Below, piece after piece: positions 44,904-53,739 of a stretch of DNA of 64,000 nucleotides (the stretch's first letter is position 1; each line of letters begins with the position of its first letter). Below the pieces are notes generated by a model. That model had not been told where the DNA came from. It searched no databases and was given only the letters and a program-made list of their open reading frames with translations. The stretch comes from UBA2421 sp002343075 (GTDB taxonomy: Bacteria > Planctomycetota > Phycisphaerae > Tepidisphaerales > Tepidisphaeraceae): contig CALJLN010000039.1 in assembly GCA_937982565.1 (NCBI GenBank), positions 124,001 through 188,000 of the forward strand, read 5' to 3'. The position numbers were made by a program, and so were the translations under genes.

Positions 44904-45428
44904 TCAATACCAGACATTTAAGACCAGCGCCGGCTCGCGGATTTTGCCCTCAAACACTCCGACGGTCGGCGTAACAAACTTCACCTCGACGTCAGGATGG
45001 GCGTCGAGCCACTCGTTAATCGCGTCATCGAGGTACTGCAGCCCGCTATCGGAATACTTTCCGTGAAAGCTCTTCACGCGAATGGCGCCGGTGCCGTTGG
45101 AGGTGACTTTGCGCTTCCAGTCATGGTGCTTGCGGGCAGTGCCGGCATCGCCAAGTTGCTTGATCTTCTTGGCAAACTCCTCCGCGTGCGATGGCGCGTC
45201 GGCTGCATCGTCATCGACCAGCGCGATCGGTTCTTCATCCACCGGAACAGGATGCCCGGTAGAAATCGGCCGCGGCGGCATCACCCCTCCCGGCGGGCGG
45301 ATCGCTGGGGCATGCGACGGCTGCGCAGGTCGAAGCCCCGGCTGCTGCGGTGTGGCATGGCCTGTGATATGGCCGGACTGGGAATGGCCTGTCGGTGGAT
45401 GGCCCGGATGACGTGGATCCTGTTGCAT
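44904..45428 (-). CDS. Hypothetical protein with Pro/His-rich N-terminus
   Basis: 174 residues from the ATG at 45426-45428, preceded by GAGGAGC. The first 70 residues are His/Pro/Gly-rich (PRHPGHPPTGHSQSGHITGH) and disordered. The last 65 (GAIRVKSFHGKYSDSGLQYLDDAINEWLDAHPDVEVKFVTPTVG onward) look like a compact alpha/beta domain found in planctomycete hypothetical proteins. No function assigned. Transcribed toward the bidirectional terminator at 44811. Confidence 0.65.
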   Translation of the reverse strand: MQQDPRHPGHPPTGHSQSGHITGHATPQQPGLRPAQPSHAPAIRPPGGVMPPRPISTGHPVPVDEEPIALVDDDAADAPSHAEEFAKKIKQLGDAGTARKHHDWKRKVTSNGTGAIRVKSFHGKYSDSGLQYLDDAINEWLDAHPDVEVKFVTPTVGVFEGKIREPALVLNVWY

Positions 45429-45518
45429 CGAAAGCTCCTCGTTTCGCCAAAAACTCTCCCCCGCTGTGCTAACCCGATGTGCTTCACCTATCTTAACCAT
45501 CGACCAAGGCCCGAGTAA

Positions 45519-45575
45519 AACAAAAATCGCACGTTTCGGAAGTAAATCCGAACGTGCGATTCATTTGTTTTTTAG
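45519..45575 (-). terminator. Terminator of the HDOD gene
   Basis: AATCGCACGTT (45525-45535) pairs with AACGTGCGATT (45551-45561), extended by CGGA/TCCG with one bulge. On the minus strand it is followed by CATTTTTGTTTTAC-like T-rich sequence. Confidence 0.8.
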
Positions 45576-45628
45576 TCCAGCGAGGCGACCCGGCGGCCGG
45601 TTTGCCGCCGCTGCCAAACCAACCGGGT

Positions 45629-46501
45629 TTAGAACAGGTTCGCCGCGGTTTCGAGCCACGCATCGATGTTGTTTCGGGTTGCTTCCAGTGATGCCGGGGT
45701 GAGGTTCAGCTCATTCATCACCTTCGGGTCGATGCTGGAAGACATGGCCGTCAGGTTGAACCCCTTGCCCGCCTGACAACACAGGATGTCGGCGACATGC
45801 ACGATCATTACAATCGTCCGATGGCTGTCGGCCAGCGCCGAGGGGTTGTGGTGATGCCCCGCCACCAACTGACACGACCGAGGGAATTTCCACAACTCGG
45901 CCAGACCCATGCCAAGCATCTGATGATCGACCCCTGTCATCTCTCGCTCGATGTCGCAGAAGCTAACGTTGGTCGAACGCGCCTTCTCGCAGACCGCCTT
46001 CAGTTGCTCCGGCTGGGTCTGCAGAGCGACGAGTATGCCGATATCGTGAATCAAGCCTGCCAGAAACGCCTCATCGGCGATCGGCAGCTTTCCCTGCCGG
46101 GCGATTTCGCGCGCCGTCACGCCGACGGCGATGCAGTGCGTCCAGAGATCTTTCGCGCTAAACCCTTCGCAGAGCTTCACCCCGCGAAATAGCTGTCCCA
46201 AGCTCGCCGCAACCGCGATATTCTTCACCGCGTTCAGCCCGAGCAGGACGATTGCGCGTTCGATCGAGGCAATTTGACCCGGCAAGCCATAAAAGGCGCT
46301 GTTCACTACCTTTAGAATTCGGGTTGCCAGAGCCGGATCGTGTGAAACAATCTGATGCAGCTGCACCGCGGAGCTTTTGGGGTCTTCGACCGTCTTGATA
46401 ATCTTGACGGTAATCTCGGGAAGCGTGGCGATGGTAGATACCTTCTTGATCGCCTGTTGCACAAGCGCTTTAGAATCGACAACTGCTGCGGGGGTGGACA
46501 T
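45629..46501 (-). CDS. HDOD-domain signalling protein
   Basis: 290 residues. The HDOD domain covers most of the protein: LPEITVKIIKTVEDPKSSAVQLHQIVSHDPALATRILKVVNSAFYGL, then IERAIVLLGLNAVKNIAVAASLGQLF. LAGLIHDIGILV keeps the HD pair of HD-GYP-like proteins, but the full metal-dependent phosphodiesterase set is not all present. HDOD proteins act as non-catalytic signalling or motility regulators. A C-terminal helical stretch is unassigned. Its context is the nonulosonate cluster upstream (53 bp), with no proof of shared function. Confidence 0.85.
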   Translation of the reverse strand: MSTPAAVVDSKALVQQAIKKVSTIATLPEITVKIIKTVEDPKSSAVQLHQIVSHDPALATRILKVVNSAFYGLPGQIASIERAIVLLGLNAVKNIAVAASLGQLFRGVKLCEGFSAKDLWTHCIAVGVTAREIARQGKLPIADEAFLAGLIHDIGILVALQTQPEQLKAVCEKARSTNVSFCDIEREMTGVDHQMLGMGLAELWKFPRSCQLVAGHHHNPSALADSHRTIVMIVHVADILCCQAGKGFNLTAMSSSIDPKVMNELNLTPASLEATRNNIDAWLETAANLF

Positions 46502-46554
46502 ACGTGCTTACTCCGTGAACGACTCATGTTTTATCGAGCCGTTGCGAAGCACAC

Positions 46555-47715
46555 TTAATAGTGAATCAGCTTGCGGAGCAGGCGCAGATCGATGGATTGT
46601 GTCGCCAGAACCCGCACAACACGGGCCGCTGTAGATTCTCCTCTGATGCCGTAAATGTTTTCGGACCTAAACCGCCGCGGCTGGCCATCGCTCCACACAC
46701 TGGCGATCGCGCGCTCGACATCCTTTGCGATAAACGGCACATCCGTCACATTCTTCCCCCGCTCGCGCCCCGCCTGCCTTGGCCCAATGTTGATGACCGG
46801 CGTGCCGAACGAGCCGGCTTCGATGATCCCGCTCGATGAATTGCCAACCAGCACCGCCGCATCGCGGAGCAGCCCAAGGAAATGCTCGCGCGGTAGATTG
46901 TCCAGCAGGGTAACCCGCCGGCTGTCCGTTTCTCGCAGCACGCGGGCAATTCCTGATGAACCGGGATCATTGTTCGGCAGGAGCGCCAGCACATGACTCA
47001 CGCCGGAACCGAGCGTCGCTCGAACCGCCACCGATGTTCGATGCGCCTCTGCCTCAGCATTCGCCTCGGTTGGGTGGAGGCAGAACAGCGCAAATCGATG
47101 CCTCTTCAACTGCGGAAATCGCTCCGCGATCGTGTACACACCGGCGGCGGCGGATTGGATGCCGTCGATTCCCGGACTGCCCACCCGGTGAATGCGCCAC
47201 GCGTCTTCGCCCAGCTTTGCGATTCGCGCCGCACTGGCGCGCGTTGCCGGAAAGTGGAGGTGCGACAGCTTGGTGATGGCATGGCGCATCGAATCGTCGG
47301 CCTGGCCCAACGCCCGGTCGCCGCCGTGGACGTGTGCGACGACCCGGTCGCAGAGGTGCCCCGCCGTCGCCGCAGCGAGGGCTTCGACGCGATCGCCGGT
47401 CACCAGCACAATATCACTCGCCAGCCGCTCGAACACGCGCGCGAGCTTCGCCGTAGCCAGCCCGGTCGCCTCGGCACGGTCCACCGCCGATTCCCCCCTC
47501 CGCCACGGCACAACCGCATGGGGCTTCCAGCCGCTTTGTAGAACCTGTTTCGCGGAGTATCCGCGCCCGCGGTCCAGATGCATGCCTGTCACGACGATCT
47601 GCAATTGCAACCGTCGATCGTCAGCGACCGCGCGCAACACCGGCTGCATCAGCCCAAACTCGGCCCGGGTGCCGGTGACGAAGCAGACTCGCCTGCGTCG
47701 CAGCTTGCTCTTCAT
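46555..47715 (-). CDS. neuC: UDP-N-acetylglucosamine 2-epimerase, hydrolysing (NeuC/LegG-like)
   Basis: 386 residues. CFVTGTRAEFGLMQPVLRAV is the N-terminal Rossmann signature, VTGDRVEALAAATAG the nucleotide-binding centre, and LVGNSSSGIIEAGSFGTPVINIGPRQAGRERG the C-terminal one. It hydrolyses UDP-GlcNAc to ManNAc plus UDP (NeuC) or the diacetyl analogue (LegG). The start overlaps the stop of neuB by 4 bp (47712-47715). The exact sugar cannot be read from sequence. Confidence 0.85.
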   Translation of the reverse strand: MKSKLRRRRVCFVTGTRAEFGLMQPVLRAVADDRRLQLQIVVTGMHLDRGRGYSAKQVLQSGWKPHAVVPWRRGESAVDRAEATGLATAKLARVFERLASDIVLVTGDRVEALAAATAGHLCDRVVAHVHGGDRALGQADDSMRHAITKLSHLHFPATRASAARIAKLGEDAWRIHRVGSPGIDGIQSAAAGVYTIAERFPQLKRHRFALFCLHPTEANAEAEAHRTSVAVRATLGSGVSHVLALLPNNDPGSSGIARVLRETDSRRVTLLDNLPREHFLGLLRDAAVLVGNSSSGIIEAGSFGTPVINIGPRQAGRERGKNVTDVPFIAKDVERAIASVWSDGQPRRFRSENIYGIRGESTAARVVRVLATQSIDLRLLRKLIHY

Positions 47716-48764
47716 GCCACATCAGCCAACATGTCCCACTGAAGGAGCGTGCCCGCACGAATCGCCCGGCTCACTCGCTTGCCCACCAATCGCCCAAGCG
47801 CCGCAGCCGGAATTCCCGTGCCCGGCCGCTGAAGAACCAGATCGGCAGCACCAATTGCCTCGCCCGTGGAAACGTCCCGCGTGAGCACCACGCTTTGGCG
47901 ACTCACCGTGCGCACATCGCGCTCGATCGCCAGCACCCGCTTGCCCCGGTTACCGCAAAGCCGCTCGGCCTCCCGAATCGAGCGAACATAGGCCGCAAAC
48001 TGCTCTCCGTCGGCGCTCGTTGCATGATCTGGCCCGGCGGCGGTGCGGTTGTATGTCAGGTGCTTTTCAATCACTGTCGCCCCACATGCCACCGCCAGCG
48101 CACCGGCCATCGGGTTGACCGTATGATCGCTGTATCCCACCGGCACGACAAACTGCTCGGAAAGCTCGGTAATCCACCGCAGATGCGCATGTTCATCCGG
48201 CGTTGGATAGCTGCTTACACAATGCAGAAAACAAAACGGCGTGTTCCACTCGCGCAGCCACGCGGCGCACTGGCCGGCTTCGTCGATGGTCGCCGCGCCA
48301 ACCGAAATCAGCATCGGTACGCCAACCTGCGACGCGCGTTCCAGCAGGGGCCGATTCACCACATCCGGCGACGCAATCTTAACCGCCGGCAGGCAAAGCG
48401 ATTCCACCATCTCCACATCGGCCGCGCTGAAAGGCGTGGCGAGCGGAATCATCCCCGCGGCCCGCACTTCCTCCACCACGGCGGCTAGTTCGAGCGGCTG
48501 CAGTTCAAACCCCCGCAGCATCTCAGCTGGCGACGCGGCGTCAACCCGACTTTCCTGATACCCCGCAAACTTTGATTGCGCGCTCATCAATCGATCGGCC
48601 TTAAACAACTGCAGCTTCACTGCATCGGCACCGGCATCCCGCGCGACATGAACCAGTTCCAGCGCACGCGAAAGCTGGCCGTCATGGTTGACGCCAATCT
48701 CGGCAATGATCATCACGCCGGTTTGTCGGTCTATTCGCCGGCCATCAATCTCAAATGTCGTCAT
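47712..48764 (-). CDS. neuB: N-acetylneuraminate (nonulosonate) synthase (NeuB/LegI-like)
   Basis: 350 residues. A TIM barrel with IIAEIGVNHDGQLSRALELV, DAVKLQLFKADRL, ATPFSAADVEMVESL, KIASPDVVNRPLLERA and YSDHTVNPMAGALAVACGATVIEKHLTYNR, all standard for enzymes that condense phosphoenolpyruvate with ManNAc or its relatives. A C-terminal SAF domain (VVLTRDVSTGEAIGAADLVLQRPGTGIPA) completes it. Overlaps neuA and neuC by 4 bp each. Confidence 0.92.
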   Translation of the reverse strand: MTTFEIDGRRIDRQTGVMIIAEIGVNHDGQLSRALELVHVARDAGADAVKLQLFKADRLMSAQSKFAGYQESRVDAASPAEMLRGFELQPLELAAVVEEVRAAGMIPLATPFSAADVEMVESLCLPAVKIASPDVVNRPLLERASQVGVPMLISVGAATIDEAGQCAAWLREWNTPFCFLHCVSSYPTPDEHAHLRWITELSEQFVVPVGYSDHTVNPMAGALAVACGATVIEKHLTYNRTAAGPDHATSADGEQFAAYVRSIREAERLCGNRGKRVLAIERDVRTVSRQSVVLTRDVSTGEAIGAADLVLQRPGTGIPAAALGRLVGKRVSRAIRAGTLLQWDMLADVA

Positions 48765-49507
48765 GCTGATTTCCTCTGCCGTCGCTCCGCCGGCTGTTCG
48801 ACTACGCCTCGTTCACGCAGCACCGCCTCGGCCCAGTACATGTCACGCTGATGATCAATCTCCACGGTCTGATCCATCTCGCTGACCACCCCCCGACGAT
48901 CACCTCCAAAGAACGCGTGCGGGTTGTCAGGGTGCAACCCGGCAAGCATCATGCTCCTGCGGGCCACCGCAACAACTGCGCCATCATGAAGATACGTCGG
49001 CACCAAATCCTGCCGCCGATGAATATTGTTCTCGTGAAGTGGCTTCATTACATCGCCATCCAAGTGGTGCATCCACGACGGGTGCCACTTGCCCACCGGC
49101 GTGAGACTGCGCACGCTGTCGCAGTCGGATAACGCCAGCAGCTCGATCGCGCGATCGATCACTGTCGGATCGCGCACCGCGACGTTTCCGTAAAGCACCA
49201 CAATGCCGTCCACCGTTGTCTGGCAAGCCGCTTCAAACCACTGCATCGCGTGCAGACAGGTCGCCTGAACCGACGCCTCCGAGGTCGCAAGTTCTTCCGG
49301 CCGGGCAATTGCATGAAATCCTTCCCGGCGGGCGAGATTCAGGATCGCTGGCGAGTCGCTCGTCACCACCGTCTGCGTGATTCGACTCGCCTGCCGCGCG
49401 TAGTCGAATGTGTATTCAATCACCGGCCTGCCCAGCAGCGGCAGCAGGTGCTTGTTTGCCAGGCCCATGCTCCCGGCCCGGGCCAGTATGACTCCCAGAA
49501 TGTTCAT
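48761..49507 (-). CDS. neuA: Acylneuraminate cytidylyltransferase (NeuA/LegF-like)
   Basis: 248 residues from the ATG at 49505-49507. ILGVILARAGSMGLANKHLLPLLGRPVIEYTF is the nucleotidyltransferase signature that binds CTP. Region SDSPAILNLARREGFHAIARPEELA and the later metal-binding part (GNVAVRDPTVIDRAI) follow. It activates the nonulosonic acid as the CMP sugar. SCDSVRS-like segments are as in NeuA. Overlaps neuB by 4 bp; the upstream fusion gene ends 28 bp before. Confidence 0.88.
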   Translation of the reverse strand: MNILGVILARAGSMGLANKHLLPLLGRPVIEYTFDYARQASRITQTVVTSDSPAILNLARREGFHAIARPEELATSEASVQATCLHAMQWFEAACQTTVDGIVVLYGNVAVRDPTVIDRAIELLALSDCDSVRSLTPVGKWHPSWMHHLDGDVMKPLHENNIHRRQDLVPTYLHDGAVVAVARRSMMLAGLHPDNPHAFFGGDRRGVVSEMDQTVEIDHQRDMYWAEAVLRERGVVEQPAERRQRKSA

Positions 49508-49535
49508 GACTCGCTCCTTCATTGCAGCTCACCTG

Positions 49536-51146
49536 CTACGGTCGGTGCCACTCCCGACAGCGGGCGCAGTCGCCACACGTTTGCCATTGATTGCTCGCGT
49601 GCAACACGCGCAGCCGTTGAAACGCGCCCTGCCAGATCTCTTCGATCGTCTGCTCACCAATTCTGCCCATGCTCGAAGTGCCCGCGGCATCTTCCTCGCA
49701 GCGAACCACCCGGCCATCGCTCAGAATCGTCATGCGACTGCCCAACCGCCTGCACGGCACCCGCGCCGGCGGCGACATATCGCCGACCGACACATCGGCA
49801 ATCAACCCACCAAACGTAGTCGGGGCAACAATCACCGCAGTGCCGACAGCACGCAGCCATTGGTCGTACCACCCCTCCAACTCGGCGAGATTCAACGTCG
49901 ATTTCACAAACGTCGGCGCGATGATTGGCACACTTCGCCCCGCCGTCGCCCGTGCGCTCGCCAGACGCTGGATGTTGGCGATCACCTGCGTCATCGCATC
50001 AGCGCCCATCAGGCGGGCATAAGTAGCTGGCAGCGCGGCCGGAAGGTGCACGCTCACAACTTCAATTCCGGCTTCAATGATTCGCTCAATCGCCCCAGGA
50101 TCGTCCGGCAACAAATCGGTCTCGACCCCGACCGAGCAGACTCCCGCCTCACGAGCCGCTGCGATGATCTCGCTGCATTGATCGTGGAGAAGAGGATCGC
50201 CGACACCTGCAAGCGTGATTCGCACATCGTCACGTATCGCGGCTTGCTCGAAGATCGTGCGCGCCACCGCGAGCGTCATGTCGCTGCGCACCACTTCACT
50301 ACGGCCTGCGGCAGAGAAGACAGGGCTTGTCGCGCGACGGGTGGTCAGTTCGAGCACGATCTCGCGCGGAAGCGGCTCAGCCCCCAACTGCCCCCCCGAC
50401 GCAATCACGCGCTCGGCTGACGATGACATCAACTCGCCGTTGAGACTCATCAAGCTTCCACCAAGCCGGGCAATCTGCGATTGTGAATCAAGCTTAAAAC
50501 TCCGCGCACTCCGCGCGACTGCAAGCGGGACGGCGACGCAGCTCGGCGAGGCAAGCGGGTCGCGCATCGGAGCATCGGGCTGATAACTCAGAAGCCGACC
50601 GGGGGTCAGATTGGCACCGGCGAGTCGCGCCAGAAGGGGCCGCCGCAAAAGCATCGCGCCAAGTCCCGGCGCCGCGGGAAGAAAGGTCATCTCGAGATCG
50701 GCATTGTCTTCAAGCTGCGTGATGAGCCGGTCAATCAAGACCGGATCAATCAGTCCGGACGAGGCGTTGATGGAAAGCACTGCATCGGCGTCGAGCGACG
50801 TAGTCAGCCGGAGCAATGTCGGCGTGTCGCAGCCGAGGTCATACTCCGAGCTGTTCAGCAGCCCGCCGCGCCAACCATCCGACCAGCGACGCGCCACTGC
50901 CATCGCCTCGATCGCGGGCAGCCAACTGCGCGGCCCGGCACTGAATATCGCCGCCGGATCGTCCACTGCATCGTGAACCGATTCAAGTTGGTCATCGAAG
51001 CAGACGATGCGCGTCGCGGTTATGCCCCCGGCCGATGACAATCGCGCGCGAGTCCAGTCGAGCACCGGTCGATCGCGGAACCGCCGGGTGGCACTGTTGT
51101 CGCGCCCGGCTTCGTGAAGCATGACGATGGCCGCACAGACTTTCAT
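49536..51146 (-). CDS. Nucleotidyltransferase-like/degenerate radical-SAM fusion with SPASM-like tail
   Basis: 536 residues. The first 240 look like a degenerate GT-A/cytidylyltransferase (SpsF-type) domain (CAAIVMLHEAGRDN onward). The second half aligns with radical SAM proteins: LPREIVLELTTR at 259-270, then the SDMTLAVARTIFE helix and the TLAGVGDPLLH strand. The CxxxCxxC motif expected at about 271-278 reads RATSPVFS, so all three cluster cysteines are gone. The SPASM-like tail keeps Cys465, Cys483, Cys524, Cys527 and Cys530. It overlaps the Maf-like gene by 4 bp (51143-51146). Radical chemistry is therefore unlikely; a binding or structural role in glycosylation is inferred. Confidence 0.7.
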   Translation of the reverse strand: MKVCAAIVMLHEAGRDNSATRRFRDRPVLDWTRARLSSAGGITATRIVCFDDQLESVHDAVDDPAAIFSAGPRSWLPAIEAMAVARRWSDGWRGGLLNSSEYDLGCDTPTLLRLTTSLDADAVLSINASSGLIDPVLIDRLITQLEDNADLEMTFLPAAPGLGAMLLRRPLLARLAGANLTPGRLLSYQPDAPMRDPLASPSCVAVPLAVARSARSFKLDSQSQIARLGGSLMSLNGELMSSSAERVIASGGQLGAEPLPREIVLELTTRRATSPVFSAAGRSEVVRSDMTLAVARTIFEQAAIRDDVRITLAGVGDPLLHDQCSEIIAAAREAGVCSVGVETDLLPDDPGAIERIIEAGIEVVSVHLPAALPATYARLMGADAMTQVIANIQRLASARATAGRSVPIIAPTFVKSTLNLAELEGWYDQWLRAVGTAVIVAPTTFGGLIADVSVGDMSPPARVPCRRLGSRMTILSDGRVVRCEEDAAGTSSMGRIGEQTIEEIWQGAFQRLRVLHASNQWQTCGDCARCREWHRP

Positions 51147-53077
51147 GCGGCCCGCCGGGTTGAAGCTGCGGCGAACTGCCTGAGGCGCACCAGCGCATCA
51201 TCAAGCACAAGAAGGAATCCCCCCGCCGCCGATGCGATTGCCGCGACGTTGTCCAGATCGCGCTGCACCTGCCGCCGTTGCCGCTCAAGTGCAGACAGGT
51301 CGGCTGCGGCAAGCTTGCGATCGGCGAGGAAGCGGTTGAGTTCCGACTGTTGGGTAAACTGCGTGACAAGTTGAAACGTCTGGTCCAACGGCTGCAATTG
51401 CACGCGCAGCTGATCGATGCGCGCAATGGCGCGATTGACGCGCGGCTGGTCGTCCAGATGATCGATGATTTCCTTGAGCAACATGTTCGTATCGTCGCTG
51501 ATTGACTGAATCTGCCGCACCTCATCCATGCGATGGCGCAGGCAAGCTTCTGCTTCGGCGAATCGGTCGAGCAACACGCCGCCGTGTGCTGGGACGTGTG
51601 TCTCCAACGCCGCTTGGCAATGGCGCGCGATCGCCTCGGCCAGGGGCATCACTTGCGCGCCGCGCTTGAGCACACCCCCTTCGGTTGCGTCGATCACAGT
51701 CGATTTGCAGCGGGCAAAATCTCGCTCGAAATGCTGCAGATAGGTGAACAGGCGCTCTTCGGTGTAGGTCGGCCGGCCCGCATGATCAGGCACCCGGCGG
51801 AGGATGGGGCGATCGCGCACAATCTGCTCCCATTGCTTCATCTCAACCGTGCAAAAGCGCCCGAGTTCAGGACGCCAGACGTCTTCATAGCTGGTGCCGG
51901 GCGTGTAGCAAAGCCCGTCGCTGAAGCCGAGATCCTGCCCGACGAAAATGATCGGATCGCACTGCAGAAACTCCGCAGCATAGAAGGCAAGATGTGCGAC
52001 CGTTGCACCAGAAGGTAGCCGGGCCTTGGGCAGGCTCATCTCGCGCAGCAGTGCGTCGGCGAAGTCATTACCGTTGAGCGAGATCGGCCCGGGCATGAGG
52101 TTAAACACTGCGTCGGTGGCCTTTGGTTCGGCGATGAGTTCAGTCCCAATCGTCCGCGGCAACTTCTCGAAGAACCGCGTGCAGATGTCGTGATAGTCGA
52201 GTGAGGTTACGAAGTGTGGTTCGATGCCAAGTTCGAGCAATGGCTGCAGCGTTGTCTGCACGGCAATGATGACAGCTTTCCCGGCGGCATCCTTCAACAG
52301 GTGCTTGTTCTTTCGCAAAGAAGGCCCGGCCGAGACGATGATGGCCGGCTTCCCGGCGAATGCCCCTTCCAGCCGCGCAAGACTCGGCGCACCGACATAC
52401 CAGGGCAGATTGCGCGTCACATTCTCCGCGGTGCGTTTGCCGTTGAGCACAACGGTGTTCACGCACGTTCGTGCGTACGCAAGAAAGTCGGCGACTGTCT
52501 GCTCAAACCCCGCATGCTCTTCCGGCGATAGCTGAACCGACGGCGTGTGCTTGAGCACCACCGCGCCAGGCGTGGTGAGCGCCACATGCGCCATCAGGCG
52601 AGTGAACAGCGAGGCCTTGTCTATATGCGCGATGAGGCGCAGGCGATTGGTCAGAAGAAGCTCGGAAAAGTCGCGCGCCTCAACCGCAGCACGAAGTAGG
52701 TCAAGTCGAGGTTCGAAGACGTATGCAACCGACTCACCCCCGGACCGGCGCAGTAGTTCCTCGACGTGGTAGCCAAGCCCAAAACCCTGCACGAACAGCA
52801 GCAACTTGTCTGTCGTATCAACCGTGTCGATCAGTTGCCGCGCTTCAGCGATCGGATCGTATCGGCTATGAAGTCGAACGAGCACACCGGCATGGCTTGC
52901 ATGCATTGTCGGCGGACCGGCTCGAGATGGCTCGACCTGCACGCCAACCGGTTCAATTTTCTCCAGCGCTGTTGCCAAAGCCGGATCGACCGACCAAAGT
53001 GCTGCCAGATTGCGAACCAGTGGCGCGTCGGCACCGAGGACGTAGCGCGTGGATGGATCGGCGGCGGCGGCGAGCAT
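51143..53077 (-). CDS. Maf-type (DUF115) motility-accessory glycosyltransferase
   Basis: 644 residues. An N-terminal region, then VVLNGKRTAENVTRNLPWYVGAPSLARLEGAFAGKPAIIVSAGPSLRKNKHLLKDAAGKAVIIAVQTTLQPLLELGIEPHFV, the DUF115 (MAF_flag10) core, with VFVGQDLGFSDG-like FVGQDLGFSDGLCY and a helical C-terminus. Maf proteins transfer CMP-activated pseudaminic or legionaminic acid to flagellin Ser/Thr in Gram-negative and Gram-positive bacteria. No flagellin gene is in the window. It heads an operon with the radical-SAM-like fusion, neuA, neuB and neuC. Confidence 0.88.
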   Translation of the reverse strand: MLAAAADPSTRYVLGADAPLVRNLAALWSVDPALATALEKIEPVGVQVEPSRAGPPTMHASHAGVLVRLHSRYDPIAEARQLIDTVDTTDKLLLFVQGFGLGYHVEELLRRSGGESVAYVFEPRLDLLRAAVEARDFSELLLTNRLRLIAHIDKASLFTRLMAHVALTTPGAVVLKHTPSVQLSPEEHAGFEQTVADFLAYARTCVNTVVLNGKRTAENVTRNLPWYVGAPSLARLEGAFAGKPAIIVSAGPSLRKNKHLLKDAAGKAVIIAVQTTLQPLLELGIEPHFVTSLDYHDICTRFFEKLPRTIGTELIAEPKATDAVFNLMPGPISLNGNDFADALLREMSLPKARLPSGATVAHLAFYAAEFLQCDPIIFVGQDLGFSDGLCYTPGTSYEDVWRPELGRFCTVEMKQWEQIVRDRPILRRVPDHAGRPTYTEERLFTYLQHFERDFARCKSTVIDATEGGVLKRGAQVMPLAEAIARHCQAALETHVPAHGGVLLDRFAEAEACLRHRMDEVRQIQSISDDTNMLLKEIIDHLDDQPRVNRAIARIDQLRVQLQPLDQTFQLVTQFTQQSELNRFLADRKLAAADLSALERQRRQVQRDLDNVAAIASAAGGFLLVLDDALVRLRQFAAASTRRAA

Positions 53078-53121
53078 CGATTGTTTGATTTATCGGACTT
53101 TGGCAGCTGAAAGGATGAATT

Positions 53122-53709
53122 ATGGATCGATGGCTCTTCGAGACCCCGTGGTGGCTTCTTTCGTTGGTCGCCGTCGCGGCGGTGGCGCTGCTGGTTTCTG
53201 GGAATAGTCGGCAGAATTCCCGCATAAAAGCCGGCGGATTAGGCGTGCTCCTGCTGGCTGCGGCACTTTGGGCCACGAGCTATTTCATCGAAACCCCGCG
53301 CGAGACCGCTACCCGACAAACCCGCGAGTGGGTCGCCGCAGTGGTCGCAAAAGACTCGTCAACCATCGACCGCTTTCTTCACCCCAAGGCAACACTCGAA
53401 CGGTGGAACCGGCAGGACATCGTGGCCGGCGCGGTCAAGTACGCCGACCAATACGGCCTCGAGAGCGCGACCGTACTGAGCCTGCAATCGGAACCCAATC
53501 CGGTGGAAGTGGAGACGGTGCTTTCGGTGCTGAGTCGTCACGATTCCAAGCGAGCGATCATCAGTACCATCAACAGTTCCTGGAAGCTGATTTGGGTTCG
53601 CACGGGCGACGACAAAGCTTGGGTGATCCAGACAATTGAGCCGCTGAAGATTGGCCAATCGGAACGGGGTCAGTTCCGCGACGACCTTTTTGGCCGGTCG
53701 CCACGCTGA
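53122..53709 (+). CDS. Membrane protein with SnoaL-like extracytoplasmic domain
   Basis: 195 residues from ATG 53122. Two N-terminal helices (WWLLSLVAVAAVALLVSG; LGVLLLAAALWATSYFI) are followed by a soluble part: ATRQTREWVAAVVAKDSSTIDRFLHPKATLERW, then a strand-rich section (TVLSLQSEPNPVEVETVLSVL). This pattern fits a NTF2/SnoaL-like fold. No catalytic residues stand out. Divergent from the Maf operon, with starts 44 bp apart. Function unknown. Confidence 0.7.
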   Translation: MDRWLFETPWWLLSLVAVAAVALLVSGNSRQNSRIKAGGLGVLLLAAALWATSYFIETPRETATRQTREWVAAVVAKDSSTIDRFLHPKATLERWNRQDIVAGAVKYADQYGLESATVLSLQSEPNPVEVETVLSVLSRHDSKRAIISTINSSWKLIWVRTGDDKAWVIQTIEPLKIGQSERGQFRDDLFGRSPR

Positions 53710-53739
53710 CCGGCAACGCTCGAGTTACCTCTCATGTGA

